Under the pieces are notes generated by a model that was not told the DNA's origin, searched no databases, and saw nothing but the letters and a program-made list of their open reading frames with translations. Position numbers and translations under genes: made by a program. This document shows, piece by piece, positions 1 through 7,375 of a stretch of DNA of 57,632 nucleotides (position 1 is the stretch's first letter; every line of letters starts with the position of its first letter). Source of the stretch: a virus; the IMG/VR virus record IMGVR_UViG_3300028596_000014, positions 1-57,632 of that record; one strand, written 5' to 3'.

Positions 1-541
1 GGGCGAGTACCGCGCCGTCGTCGGCGCGGTACTCGCCCCGGTTGATGTCGTCGATGAGCGCCTGCGCGAACCGGCCGGGGCACGCCGTCTGCGCGCCCGG
101 GGCGTCCTGGTGGCCGCCCGCGAGCCGGGCCGACTTCCACCAGCCCCGGGCGACGCCGAGCCGCAGCAGGCCGTCCACGGCCTCCAGCATGGGGCGCGGC
201 GGGGTGACCTTGTCGTAGTTGCCCACGAGCACGATGTTGACCGTCGGCGTGTTGTACCCAGCGATCGCAGCGCCCACGCGGTCGATGCTGACGCCCTCGA
301 ACACGAGGCCCACCGGGGTGATCGGGAAGTGGTACGACACGCCTGCGCCGAACCGCTTCTGGCCGATGTCCTCCAGCGTGCGGATCGCTGCGTAGTCGTC
401 GGTGAACGGCGGCAGCAGGTCGGGCGCAACCGTCACCGAGTGGTGGAGGTAGACGTCCAGGTCGCCCACGGGCCGGTACCCGAACCCGTCGGCGTAACGC
501 GCGCCCCAGTCGGGCCGCTGGATGATGTTGGGGGTGCTCAT
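1..541 (-). CDS. Endolysin (amidase), N-terminal part; gene crosses the map junction
   Basis: This is the 5' part of a gene that continues at 57506-57107 once the circle is closed; the whole protein is about 309 aa. It should cleave the amide bond between muramic acid and the stem peptide during lysis. Residues 1-165 look like an Amidase_2/PGRP domain: a LHHS motif near residue 32 and the later pair GGHQD / TACPG supply the expected zinc-binding His, His and Cys. The start at 541 (MSTPNIIQRPDW) lacks a strong ribosome site and lies 20 bp after a long palindrome. Bases 1-11 are not true coding sequence (fold-back artefact). The holin follows the distal end of the gene. Confidence 0.9.
   Translation of the reverse strand, partial: MSTPNIIQRPDWGARYADGFGYRPVGDLDVYLHHSVTVAPDLLPPFTDDYAAIRTLEDIGQKRFGAGVSYHFPITPVGLVFEGVSIDRVGAAIAGYNTPTVNIVLVGNYDKVTPPRPMLEAVDGLLRLGVARGWWKSARLAGGHQDAPGAQTACPGRFAQALIDDINRGEYRADDGAVLA
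12..137. repeat. Terminal redundancy, left copy
   Basis: 126 bp identical to 57507-57632. It shows that the two ends join and the molecule is complete; the unique length is 57,495 bp. Confidence 0.95.
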
Positions 542-560
542 GTACGCATCGTAACTTGCC

Positions 561-622
561 CGTTCTTCTCTCATCACGTTATGCTCGCGCCGCAGGCGCG
601 CATAAGTGATGATGGAAGAACG
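561..622. repeat. Dispersed long palindrome, copy 1
   Basis: Arms CGTTCTTC...CATCAC and GTGATG...GAAGAACG flank a second stem (TTATG / CATAA with CGCGCC / GGCGCG). It lies just 5' of the endolysin start and beyond the terminator of the DUF932 gene. The arms match copies at 7318, 30556 and 39665, while the inner stems differ. Confidence 0.7.
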
Positions 623-630
623 AACTACGC

Positions 631-660
631 AAAGAGCCCCGGCCGGTTGGCCGGGGCTCT
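631..660 (-). terminator. Rho-independent terminator of the DUF932 gene
   Basis: A perfect 12-bp stem (AGAGCCCCGGCC / GGCCGGGGCTCT) with a 4-base loop, followed on the minus strand by TTT, lies 14 bases after the DUF932 stop codon. Confidence 0.8.
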
Positions 661-674
661 CGTCTTGCGGAGGG

Positions 675-1694
675 TCAGACGCTGACCGCGATGTCCTGCG
701 CCATGCGGGAGGCCGAGGCCACCAGGCGATCACGGTCCAGGAACGACCGGCGGAACAGGTTCTCGGCCCGGTCGGCGTCGGTCTTGCCGCGCGTCGAGCG
801 GAAGTGCTGGCTGTACTCGACCGCACCCTGGACCAGGCCGTAGGCCGTGTTCTTCACGCCCTCGCTGGTCTCGCTGGCGAAGATCGTGCGCAGGTCGGCC
901 CGCGCCGTCTCGATGTTGGTCAGGACGCGCTTGCTGACGATCTGCGCCTCCGGCGCCGGGACGAAGCGCTCGATGAACTCCTCGCGCTGCGCGTCGGTGA
1001 TCCGCATGGTCAGCAGGTGCTCGTTGAACACCTTCCACTCCTCGACGGAGACCCGCCACATGGCGAGCGCCTGCTTGGCCTCCTCGATGCGGTCCTTCAC
1101 GTTCTTCGTGTGCCGGAAGACAATCTCCGTGCCGTGCGCCTTGGCGGACATGTCGGCCATCCGCGAGGTGTTGGCGCAGACGATGCGCGTGTTGATCGCC
1201 TGGCCCCGGAACGAGCCGCCGCCGTCGTGGCTGTTCTGGAGGGCGAAGTACTGGAGCGTCGCGCCGTTCGGGTCGCCCTTGAGGGTCAGGGGCTCGTCGA
1301 GGCGGAGCAGCAGCCACACCTGGCGGCCACCGCGCAGCGTGCCGCCGGTCTCGTAGCGGACGTCGCCGCCGAGCCCGGCCACGGCCTCCGCGATGTCGTA
1401 CATCTCGGAGTTGGTGACGATGCCGAGCGTGTCGTTCGTGACGCCGATGTGCCCGCCGTTGTCGCTGCGGACGACCTCCTGCTGGCCCTCGATGGGCTCG
1501 TAGGTGACCGTCGGCATCCCGTCCGGGCCGAAGCCGGGCACCTGCCGGAAGACCGGGGCGGTGATCGGCTCCCACGGGTGGGCGATCTGCTGCGCCTCCT
1601 CGCGGGTCGGGTACTCGCTGAGCACCGTGCCCAGGCCGTGCCACGGCATCTCGCGGACGGAGAACATGTTGTCGGTGCTGGTGATCTCGTGCAT
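675..1694 (-). CDS. DUF932 / phage-plasmid-like protein
   Basis: This 339 aa protein begins MHEITSTDNMFSVREMPWHGLG; the WHGLG motif near the N terminus is typical of the DUF932 (TIGR03299) family, which is widespread in actinophages and plasmids and has no settled biochemical role. The start at 1694 is preferred over upstream in-frame codons because AGGGAGC lies 8 bases before it and the upstream codons fall inside the promoter motif at 1723-1739. It is a single-gene transcription unit, with that promoter before it and a strong hairpin after it. Confidence 0.85.
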   Translation of the reverse strand: MHEITSTDNMFSVREMPWHGLGTVLSEYPTREEAQQIAHPWEPITAPVFRQVPGFGPDGMPTVTYEPIEGQQEVVRSDNGGHIGVTNDTLGIVTNSEMYDIAEAVAGLGGDVRYETGGTLRGGRQVWLLLRLDEPLTLKGDPNGATLQYFALQNSHDGGGSFRGQAINTRIVCANTSRMADMSAKAHGTEIVFRHTKNVKDRIEEAKQALAMWRVSVEEWKVFNEHLLTMRITDAQREEFIERFVPAPEAQIVSKRVLTNIETARADLRTIFASETSEGVKNTAYGLVQGAVEYSQHFRSTRGKTDADRAENLFRRSFLDRDRLVASASRMAQDIAVSV

Positions 1695-1722
1695 GGGGTG
1701 CTCCCTTGGGGTGGTGTTGCTT

Positions 1723-1766
1723 TGTGCTGACATACGTAACACTACCCCCATCAGTAAGACGGGGCA
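1723..1766 (-). promoter_or_regulatory. Cassette-type promoter, copy upstream of the DUF932 gene
   Basis: On the minus strand: TTGCCC, 17 bases, TAGTGT, then the conserved TTACGTATGTCAGCACA (1739-1723), about 28 bases before the start codon. Confidence 0.7.
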
Positions 1767-1793
1767 ACTCCAAACGATAACGGTCATGTTACG

Positions 1794-1828
1794 AAAAAGC
1801 GGCCCGACCTCCACAGAGGCCGGGCCGC
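1794..1828 (-). terminator. Rho-independent terminator
   Basis: GCGGCCCG / CGGGCCGC stem followed on the minus strand by TTTTT, immediately after the gene ending at 1831. Confidence 0.8.
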
Positions 1829-1830
1829 CA

Positions 1831-1995
1831 TCACGCCTTGCTGATGCGGTCGTTGCTGATCAGGAACGGCACGCCGCGCACGCGGACGATCGTGAAGCCG
1901 CCCTTGCTGTCGGCGTCTGCGACGCCCGCGTGCGGCGGGCTGCCGGGGTTGTCGGCCTGCACCCACACCAGGTCGCCCTTGCTGAACGAGGCCAT
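1831..1995 (-). CDS. Small unknown protein, 54 aa
   Basis: The reading frame begins MASFSKGDLVWVQADNPGSP and ends ISNDRISKA. It looks like a small beta-rich protein of the KOW/SH3 kind (KGDLVWV...GGFTIVRVRGVPFLI), but I cannot name a family. Only 1 base separates it from the upstream gene, and a T-tailed terminator follows directly, so it is the last gene of the unit that starts at 3550. Confidence 0.65.
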   Translation of the reverse strand: MASFSKGDLVWVQADNPGSPPHAGVADADSKGGFTIVRVRGVPFLISNDRISKA

Positions 1996-1996
1996 C

Positions 1997-2317
1997 TCAC
2001 ACGCCTTCGTCGATCAGGACGCGCAGCGTGGCGCAGGGCCACTGCCCGCCGCACTCCCCGCAGCGGCGCAGGTCGCGCGGCTCCCGAGACTCGACGACCT
2101 CGTCCGAGAAGGTGTGCACCGTCCAGCAGCAGATGCCGTCCCGGTGCTCGCTCGGCAGGTGCCCGTTCGGCTCCGTGCAGAACAGCCGGGCCTCGTGGGT
2201 GCCGCTGCCGAGGGAGTGCTTCACCGACAGCGTGGCGCGGGCGCCGCACTGGATCGTGCCGGTGGGCTGGTGGATCGTGCGCAGGGCGGCGGAGATGGCC
2301 GTCAGAGTGCCGGTCAT
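1997..2317 (-). CDS. Hypothetical Cys-rich protein, 106 aa
   Basis: Starts MTGTLTAISAALRTI. Seven cysteines, including FCTEP, ICCWT and a CGECGGQWPC cluster near the C terminus, suggest a metal-binding fold, but no family is recognised. Its ATG overlaps the stop of the preceding gene (ATGA), so it is translationally coupled within the 3550-1831 operon. Confidence 0.7.
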   Translation of the reverse strand: MTGTLTAISAALRTIHQPTGTIQCGARATLSVKHSLGSGTHEARLFCTEPNGHLPSEHRDGICCWTVHTFSDEVVESREPRDLRRCGECGGQWPCATLRVLIDEGV

Positions 2318-2958
2318 GACCGGGCCTCGTACTCGTCTGCCAGCATGTCCTGCGCAGCGCGCCCGACCTCGGCCAGGCCGAGCAGCGCCTCCAGCGTGTC
2401 CGCCTTGATGGTCAGCACGTCGGTGTCTCGGCTCATGCGGCTGCGCTCCACCCGGAACGACGTCAGGATGCCTAGGTCCCGCACCCGCTCGTTGATCCGG
2501 CCCTCGCGCTCTCGGAGCCGCGCCTTCTCGGCGTTGGCCGCCTTGCGCTCCTCGGCCTTCCGGTCGCGGACCGCCTGCATCTTGTCCTCGGCGTCCTCCC
2601 AGGTCGTCACGAGCATCCTGGTCTCGGTGACCTCGGGGTCGCCCCAATGCCCCGGAACGTGGTCCTGCGGCTTGATCCACGAGCGGATCAGGACGAGGTT
2701 GCCCTTGTCACGGTAGCCCCGGCTCTTGTCCCGGCGCCGGTAGCGCTTCGGGACGATCAGGTGCGGGGCCTCGGGGCTGCCCGGGTCCGGCACGGTGTCC
2801 GGGTCGGACTCGTCGTGCGTGGCCTGCCAGTGCGCCTGGACGAGCCACGGCTCGGCGTCGAGCACCTGCACCCGGGTGACGTAGGACGGGTACTCGGCCC
2901 AGTCCTTCACGCGGGACTCGGCGTACTCGACGCCGACCTGGATCTTGCTGCGCTGCAT
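2314..2958 (-). CDS. Hypothetical protein, 214 aa
   Basis: Begins MQRSKIQVGVEYAESRVKDW; AGGGAGA lies 8 bases before the ATG. The N-terminal half is beta-rich. Residues 125-165 are a charged helix (EDKMQAVRDRKAEERKAANA) that probably forms a coiled coil. I recognise no catalytic motif. It sits in the small-gene operon downstream of the promoter at 3579. Confidence 0.75.
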   Translation of the reverse strand: MQRSKIQVGVEYAESRVKDWAEYPSYVTRVQVLDAEPWLVQAHWQATHDESDPDTVPDPGSPEAPHLIVPKRYRRRDKSRGYRDKGNLVLIRSWIKPQDHVPGHWGDPEVTETRMLVTTWEDAEDKMQAVRDRKAEERKAANAEKARLREREGRINERVRDLGILTSFRVERSRMSRDTDVLTIKADTLEALLGLAEVGRAAQDMLADEYEARS

Positions 2959-2980
2959 GGTGTTCTCCCTGGGGGACGGG

Positions 2981-3004
2981 GCGGGCCGCCGGTCGACGGC
3001 CCGC
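2981..3004 (-). other. Intergenic hairpin
   Basis: GCGGGCC / GGCCCGC stem between the genes at 3014 and 2958. It has no T-tract, so it is a weak terminator or an RNA-stability element rather than a clear stop. Confidence 0.4.
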
Positions 3005-3013
3005 CGGAGTGGT

Positions 3014-3550
3014 TCAGGAGTGCGAGAGGACGGTGACCTTGCCGGGGTGGACGCCGAACCGCGCCGTCGAGCGCTTGCTGTGCCCGAGCAGGTCGAGCGT
3101 GAGGGTGCCGTCGCTCGGGTCCACGTACCGGACCGACCACTTGGCCGCCTCGCCCTTGGCGAGGAACGGCTTGGTGTAGGACACGACGTCGCCGCGCTGC
3201 GGGCCGGTCGGGGCCGGGGCGTCGGGCACCTCCGCCTTGCCGCAGTCCATGCACACGCTGACGCCGTCGAGACCGGGGATGGCCGCCATCTCGTGGCCGC
3301 TCTCGCAGAGGTCCGGCAGGTCGGACAGCGCCTTGACCTGGCCGCCCGCCTTCTTGATCAGCGTGGCGAGGCCGAAGCCGTTCTTGAGGTTGTGGTCGCC
3401 CCGGACGCCGACGCGGGCGTCCGTCATGTGGTACGCCTCGTGGCTCGTGACGAACGACGGCGTCCCGGCGCGGCGGAGCGCGGCGTAGGTGTGCGTCATG
3501 TTGTCGACGTGGGCGTGGCGGCGGGCGCGGCGGGTGGTGTTGCGGCTCAT
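3014..3550 (-). CDS. Hypothetical zinc-finger-containing protein, 178 aa
   Basis: Begins MSRNTTRRARRHAHVDNM with AGGAGG 8 bases upstream, which fixes the start inside a longer open frame. The middle contains CESGHEMAAIPG followed by CMDCGK, a spacing that fits a small zinc ribbon. The C-terminal third (GDVVSYTKPF...WSVRYVD) is beta-rich. It is the first gene after the cassette-type promoter at 3579. Function unknown. Confidence 0.75.
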   Translation of the reverse strand: MSRNTTRRARRHAHVDNMTHTYAALRRAGTPSFVTSHEAYHMTDARVGVRGDHNLKNGFGLATLIKKAGGQVKALSDLPDLCESGHEMAAIPGLDGVSVCMDCGKAEVPDAPAPTGPQRGDVVSYTKPFLAKGEAAKWSVRYVDPSDGTLTLDLLGHSKRSTARFGVHPGKVTVLSHS

Positions 3551-3578
3551 GGTGTTCCTCCTGGTTTGGGTGCTGCGT

Positions 3579-3622
3579 TGTGCTGACATACGTAACATTA
3601 GCACGTCAGCAAGGGAGGGCAA
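3579..3622 (-). promoter_or_regulatory. Cassette-type promoter upstream of the gene at 3550
   Basis: Minus strand: TTGCCC, 16 bases, TAATGT, then TTACGTATGTCAGCACA (3595-3579). Confidence 0.7.
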
Positions 3623-3644
3623 CACCAAACATGTTACGAACAGG

Positions 3645-3959
3645 TTACGACTCCGGCAGGAGCGCGAGCGCCTCCTCGACGCTGAGCACGACGTCAGCCA
3701 CGGCGCCTGCCGCCCGCAGGTCCGCGATGCGCTTGCGCTGCCGGACCGTCGCGCGGTCGCGCGCGTGCGCCTCGCTCTCGCCGGTGCGCCGCTTCTTCAC
3801 CTCGAAGCCGTAGTACCGGCCGCGCAGGATCACGGCCATGTCCGGCAGCCCGCCGGACTGGTACGGGCCGCCTGCGATCTTGACGACGTAGGCGTCCGGG
3901 AACCGGCGCAGGATCGCGCGGGTGATGCTCGCGGTGAGCGTGCCCTCGGGCTGGCCCAT
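3645..3959 (-). CDS. VRR-NUC domain nuclease (Holliday-junction-resolvase-like)
   Basis: A 104 aa protein that is essentially one VRR-NUC domain of the PD-(D/E)XK superfamily. The signature is visible: GLPD with the acidic residue at 40, then FEVKKR with Glu53 and Lys55. Stand-alone VRR-NUC proteins in phages are thought to resolve branched DNA. ACCAGGAGGACCC lies just before the ATG, which excludes the longer open frame running through the tRNA genes. It forms a recombination set with the SSB-like, Sak4-like and exonuclease genes upstream. Confidence 0.88.
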   Translation of the reverse strand: MGQPEGTLTASITRAILRRFPDAYVVKIAGGPYQSGGLPDMAVILRGRYYGFEVKKRRTGESEAHARDRATVRQRKRIADLRAAGAVADVVLSVEEALALLPES

Positions 3960-3981
3960 GGGTCCTCCTGGAGACGAGAGT

Positions 3982-4012
3982 GGCCCGCCCCGGAGTGAGT
4001 GCGGGGCGGGCC
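3982..4012 (-). terminator. Hairpin after the tRNA pair
   Basis: GGCCCGCCCC / GGGGCGGGCC stem between the tRNA genes and the nuclease gene. No T-tract is present, so it may slow transcription or protect the tRNA 3' end rather than stop transcription. Confidence 0.45.
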
Positions 4013-4043
4013 GTGCGGCAGCCGGTGAAGGGCGGCCGACGCG

Positions 4044-4114
4044 AGGCGCTGGCGGGAGTTGAACCCGCTTGTCCGGCTTTGCAGGCCGTTCCCTGGCCGT
4101 TCGGGCACAGCGCC
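4044..4114 (-). tRNA. tRNA-Cys (GCA)
   Basis: Cloverleaf on the minus strand: acceptor GGCGCTG / CAGCGCC, D stem CCC/GGG, anticodon loop CTGCAAA (GCA), T arm GCGGG-TTCAACT-CCCGC, discriminator T. The top anticodon-stem pair is an A-G mismatch. No CCA is encoded. One base separates it from the tRNA-Asn gene. Confidence 0.88.
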
Positions 4115-4115
4115 T

Positions 4116-4191
4116 TGGCTGGCCGCTCAGGATTTGAACCTGAACCTCCCTGGGTAACAACCAGGTGCGCTGCCAGTTACGCCAGCGGCCA
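4116..4191 (-). tRNA. tRNA-Asn (GTT)
   Basis: Cloverleaf on the minus strand: acceptor TGGCCGC / GCGGCCA, D stem GCG/CGC, anticodon loop TTGTTAC (GTT) on a CCTGG/CCAGG stem, T arm TCAGG-TTCAAAT-CCTGA, discriminator G and an encoded CCA (4118-4116). Confidence 0.92.
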
Positions 4192-4345
4192 TAAAACGTG
4201 ACCCCGGGCCGCTATCTGGACCCGGGGCCACGCTGGTACAGGCGGTCGGTGGTCCGCCTGGACTGAGGCCGGGACGGGGAGAACCAGAAGGTTGAGTGTC
4301 AGCACAACCACCATCTCTACCCGCCCCGGCGGTCTGAACCCTACC
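4192..4345. other. Intergenic region upstream of the tRNAs
   Basis: It holds two hairpins (CCCCGGG...CCCGGGG at about 4203-4227; CAGGCGG...CCGCCTG at about 4240-4261) and an isolated TGTCAGCACAAC on the plus strand (about 4298), a fragment of the cassette promoter motif in the wrong orientation for its neighbours. No coding sequence is supported. The hairpins could end the SSB-like transcript or help process the tRNAs. Confidence 0.45.
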
Positions 4346-4996
4346 TCAGAGGCTGATGTCGGAGAGCGACAGCGTCTCCGGCTCGGCAGCCTGCGGGCGG
4401 GCGGTGGCCGGGGCGTCGTCCTCGGCCGGGGTCTCGGCGGCCCCCTGCGCCGTCGTGAACTCCTTGACCGGCTCGGCGGCGACCTCGGCCACCTCGGGCT
4501 CGGCCATCTCGTTCTCGATCGAGTTGGCCTCGTCGTAGGGCACCTCGGCGGGCTCCTCGACGACCACGTCCTGCACCTCCTCGACGGCGGTGCCGGAAGC
4601 GGCGGCGTCGGCCACGTAACGGCTGTAGCCGTCGACCTGGCTGTTGGCCGGGCGGCCCCGGTACGGCTCGCCCAGCGAGACGTCGATGAGCACCTTGCGG
4701 CGCATCCACTGGTCGGGGTTGATCGAGAGCCGCTTCTTCGGCGTGGGCAGGCCCAGGCCGTTGAGGAAGCCGACGATCTTGAAGAGGCCCTTGCCGTTGG
4801 TGACGAGCCGGTCGATGAGCACGCTGCCCGCGTACGGCCCCTCCATGATCCGGAGCCAGACGGTGAACATGTCCGCCCCGGAGGCCTTCGACTTGCCGAG
4901 TTCGTAGTCGTCGACCTGCACGAGGTACTTACCGTCCGGGACGGTGTCACCGATCATCGGCTTGTAGCCGGACAGGTCCAGGGTGTATGCACCCAT
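4346..4996 (-). CDS. DUF669-like single-stranded-DNA-binding protein
   Basis: A 216 aa protein in two parts. Residues 1-130 are a beta-rich domain (GKYLVQVDDYELGKSK..., FTVWLRIMEGPYAGSVLIDRL) that resembles the DUF669/OB-fold proteins found beside Sak4-type ATPases. Residues 135-216 are an acidic, disordered tail ending LSLSDISL, like the tails SSBs use to recruit partners. It probably coats ssDNA during replication and annealing. It is encoded directly after the Sak4-like gene (37-base gap). Confidence 0.7.
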   Translation of the reverse strand: MGAYTLDLSGYKPMIGDTVPDGKYLVQVDDYELGKSKASGADMFTVWLRIMEGPYAGSVLIDRLVTNGKGLFKIVGFLNGLGLPTPKKRLSINPDQWMRRKVLIDVSLGEPYRGRPANSQVDGYSRYVADAAASGTAVEEVQDVVVEEPAEVPYDEANSIENEMAEPEVAEVAAEPVKEFTTAQGAAETPAEDDAPATARPQAAEPETLSLSDISL

Positions 4997-5033
4997 TTGT
5001 TTCTCTTTTCTGTGAGGGTTGTTGCTGTTTGTG

Positions 5034-5876
5034 CTACTTGCTTGCGGCCTTGGCCGCAGGCATACCGCCGATGCCGAGCGTCGTCCCGAGGGAGACGAGC
5101 GACAGCGGGGCCTTCCGACCCAGCACGGGCGGGATCCGACCGTGCAGGTGCGCCGGGACGCGCGCCTTGATGCGGTAGTCGATGTCGTTGCCGAACCGAG
5201 CGACGTGCCGCTCCTTGGGGTTGCCGTCCTCGTCGCTCTGGTCGAAGTCGGCCTCGGCCTCGCAGAACATCACGTAGTCCGGGGCGGCCAGGGTGATCGA
5301 CTGCGCACCCTTCTGCACGTCCACGGTGCGCGTGATGGTGTTGTTGACCTCGTCCTGCGTGACCTTCGTCTGCGCCGTCAGGATGACGTGCATCGGGTTG
5401 GGCCGCTCGGCGTCGGCCAGCGAGTACCAGAACGTCGGGATGTCGCTCATGATGTCGAGCGCCTGGCCCCAGGTGCGCTGGTCGGCCGGGGCGGTGCCCT
5501 GCCCGATTTCACGCACTGCCGTCTCGCTGTGGCCCAGCAGGAACCGCATCGTGGCCTTCTGGACGCCGGTCAGGGAGTCGAGGATGACCGCCTTGAAGCC
5601 GCCCTCGCCCTTGTCCAGCGCGTAGAAAATCTCGTCCAACTGCTTGATGGACTTGGGCCGGACGATGGTGATGTTCTTCGCCCACGGCGTCCCGACGAAC
5701 GACCGGGTGCCGCGCTCGCCGCGCATGTCCACCAGCAGCGTCTTGCCGAGGGCTGCGATCGTGCTCGCGAGGTACGTCTTGCCGCTGCCCTGGCTGCCGT
5801 GCAGCAGGAAGCGACCGTAGTCCTCACCGATGTCCTCGACGCCGTACAGCGTGAGGCCCGCGATCGTGTTGCTCAT
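5034..5876 (-). CDS. Sak4-like ATPase / single-strand annealing recombinase (AAA_24)
   Basis: 280 aa. The Walker A motif HGSQGSGKT spans residues 26-34, and a Walker B-like strand follows (FKAVILDSLTGV). The gene order exonuclease, this ATPase, SSB-like protein is the usual arrangement of Sak4-type recombination systems, in which the ATPase promotes strand annealing with its SSB partner. GGAG five bases before the ATG supports the start at 5876. The region upstream carries a degenerate TACGTATGT promoter motif. Confidence 0.82.
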   Translation of the reverse strand: MSNTIAGLTLYGVEDIGEDYGRFLLHGSQGSGKTYLASTIAALGKTLLVDMRGERGTRSFVGTPWAKNITIVRPKSIKQLDEIFYALDKGEGGFKAVILDSLTGVQKATMRFLLGHSETAVREIGQGTAPADQRTWGQALDIMSDIPTFWYSLADAERPNPMHVILTAQTKVTQDEVNNTITRTVDVQKGAQSITLAAPDYVMFCEAEADFDQSDEDGNPKERHVARFGNDIDYRIKARVPAHLHGRIPPVLGRKAPLSLVSLGTTLGIGGMPAAKAASK

Positions 5877-5921
5877 CTGTCTCCAGTTGTTCGTGGGTGA
5901 GGTCCCTCTGACCTTGACCCT

Positions 5922-5945
5922 ACATACGTAAGCATACGCTACCCG
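5922..5945 (-). promoter_or_regulatory. Degenerate cassette-type promoter
   Basis: The minus strand reads TATGCTTACGTATGTAGGGTC: the first ten bases of the conserved motif (TTACGTATGT, 5931-5922) are kept while the CAGCACA half is changed. It lies 46 bases before the Sak4-like gene. Confidence 0.5.
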
Positions 5946-5956
5946 GCGAGGGTCGG

Positions 5957-6154
5957 CTACTCGGCCTCCGGCGGGAGCGCTGCGCGCACCGCTGCGTCCT
6001 TGGATTCGAGCAGTTTGCGCAGCGCCACGGTCCTCTCGGGGCTGCGCGGCAGGCTCGCCACCAGGCCGTGAGCGAGCGTGTGGAACGGCTCGCTCACGGC
6101 CCGGAGCGGCTGCGGCAGGTGGTCGAACGCGAAGTACCTCAGGATCGGTTCCAT
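5957..6154 (-). CDS. Small conserved actinophage protein, 65 aa
   Basis: MEPILRYFAFDHLPQPLRAV... ERTVALRKLLESKDAAVRA. A protein with this pattern is common in actinobacteriophage genomes, usually near replication or tail genes, and has no known function. Predicted all-helical. It starts 9 bases after the exonuclease stop codon and is probably translated from the same message. Confidence 0.8.
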   Translation of the reverse strand: MEPILRYFAFDHLPQPLRAVSEPFHTLAHGLVASLPRSPERTVALRKLLESKDAAVRAALPPEAE

Positions 6155-6163
6155 CCAGGCAGG

Positions 6164-7297
6164 CTACGCCTTCTCGGCCAGGCCGTAGGAGGCGGGCTCC
6201 AGCCGCCGGTTGGTGCGCATCTCGTCGAGGCAGAGGTGCACGAAGTCGCAGCCCTTGCAGCCGGTGCGCGACAGGTTCCGGGCGACCGGCCCGCGCGTCG
6301 GGTCGTTGAACCGGCGCGACGCCTCCGCCTGGCCCTCGGCCGTGGCAACGGCCTCCTGGAGGTGGCCGCGCACCATGCGCGGGTTCACCGGGTCGAGCGT
6401 GCGCCGGTTCCACTTGTCGCGCTCGCCGGGCGCCTGCAACTTCTCGACCACCTTCGGGTCGCGCAGGTACTCGCCCGCCCCGCTGCCGTCCTTCTTGAGG
6501 CCCGGGAACGGCACCGGCTCCTCGGTGAAGTCGAGGTACTTGTCCAGGTCGTAGTCCGTGACGGACGCCGACAACTTGCCCGCCTTGGTGACGGCGGGCT
6601 GCGCGGCAGGCTTGCTGCGGGCACGGTCGTAGCCGACGGCCTTCACGTCGATCTTGAGGTGCACCGACACGCCCCAGGCGTAGAGGTGCAACTGCGAGTC
6701 GAGCAGGTCGTCCAGGGACTCGGTGGTGGCGATGGTGCCGTTGGTCTTGTGGTCGCGGACGACGACGAGCCCCAGGCGCTTGTCGTAGTAGACCTCGTCC
6801 ACGCGGCCCCGCAGCACGACGCCGGTGTCCGCGATCGGCACCTCGAACTGAACCTCGACCGCGAGAACCACCTCGTTCTCGCGGGACTCCCGGCCCCAGG
6901 CCGCCTCCCACCTGCGGTCCATCTCCGCGAGGTGCTCAGGCAGCGGCGCGCCCATCTTGTCCAGCCACCGCTCCTGGTCGTCGGCGGGCATCGCCTGCCA
7001 GTAGCGCGCGGCGGCGAGCAGCACGTCCGAGCCGGTGAGCGTGTCGGTGACCGGCAGGACCGGCCCCTTGTCGCCCGTGGAGACCTCGTCCGGCAGGTAC
7101 ATCGGCTCCTTGCCCTGGACCCGGCTGCGGGCGATGGCGTCGGCCGCGCGCAGCGCGTGCCACCACGAGCCGAACTCGCGGGTGATCAGATCGGTGACGG
7201 CGGCGGGCCGCAGGCGGCGGAGGCTGCTGTACTCGTACTTCTTGGGGCAGGCTCGGTAGGTGCCGAGGCTGCTCGGGGAGACTGCGATCGTGGGCAT
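6164..7297 (-). CDS. RecB/Cas4-type exonuclease (PD-(D/E)XK with Fe-S cluster)
   Basis: 377 aa. The N terminus SPSSLGTYRACPKKYEY and the C-terminal CKGCDFVHLC give the one-plus-three cysteine set of Cas4/AddB-type 4Fe-4S nucleases. The nuclease core is clear: GRVDEVYYD, then VVVRDHKTNG (Asp and Lys), then DSQLHLYAWG. It should resect DNA ends to expose strands for the Sak4-like annealing protein encoded next. AAGGAG eight bases before the ATG fixes the start at 7297. A long palindrome (7318-7375) sits in its leader or promoter. Confidence 0.85.
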   Translation of the reverse strand: MPTIAVSPSSLGTYRACPKKYEYSSLRRLRPAAVTDLITREFGSWWHALRAADAIARSRVQGKEPMYLPDEVSTGDKGPVLPVTDTLTGSDVLLAAARYWQAMPADDQERWLDKMGAPLPEHLAEMDRRWEAAWGRESRENEVVLAVEVQFEVPIADTGVVLRGRVDEVYYDKRLGLVVVRDHKTNGTIATTESLDDLLDSQLHLYAWGVSVHLKIDVKAVGYDRARSKPAAQPAVTKAGKLSASVTDYDLDKYLDFTEEPVPFPGLKKDGSGAGEYLRDPKVVEKLQAPGERDKWNRRTLDPVNPRMVRGHLQEAVATAEGQAEASRRFNDPTRGPVARNLSRTGCKGCDFVHLCLDEMRTNRRLEPASYGLAEKA

Positions 7298-7317
7298 GGG
7301 GCTCCTTGGGTGGGGTC

Positions 7318-7375
7318 GTTCTTCTTTCATCATCACCACACCCCCTACGGGGGAGGGTGATGATGAAAGAAGAAC
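7318..7375. repeat. Dispersed long palindrome, copy 2
   Basis: Perfect 20-bp arms, GTTCTTCTTTCATCATCACC and its complement, around an 18-base centre. Here it lies in a divergent promoter region where neither flanking gene ends, so it is not simply a terminator. Confidence 0.8.

Noticed and set aside
3960-4160. Extension of the VRR-NUC frame through the tRNA genes
   Set aside because: It would translate two tRNA genes; a strong ribosome site precedes the ATG at 3959.
4292-4320. Cassette promoter on the plus strand at 4298
   Set aside because: Only TGTCAGCACAAC is present, without the TTACGTA half or -10, and no plus-strand gene follows.
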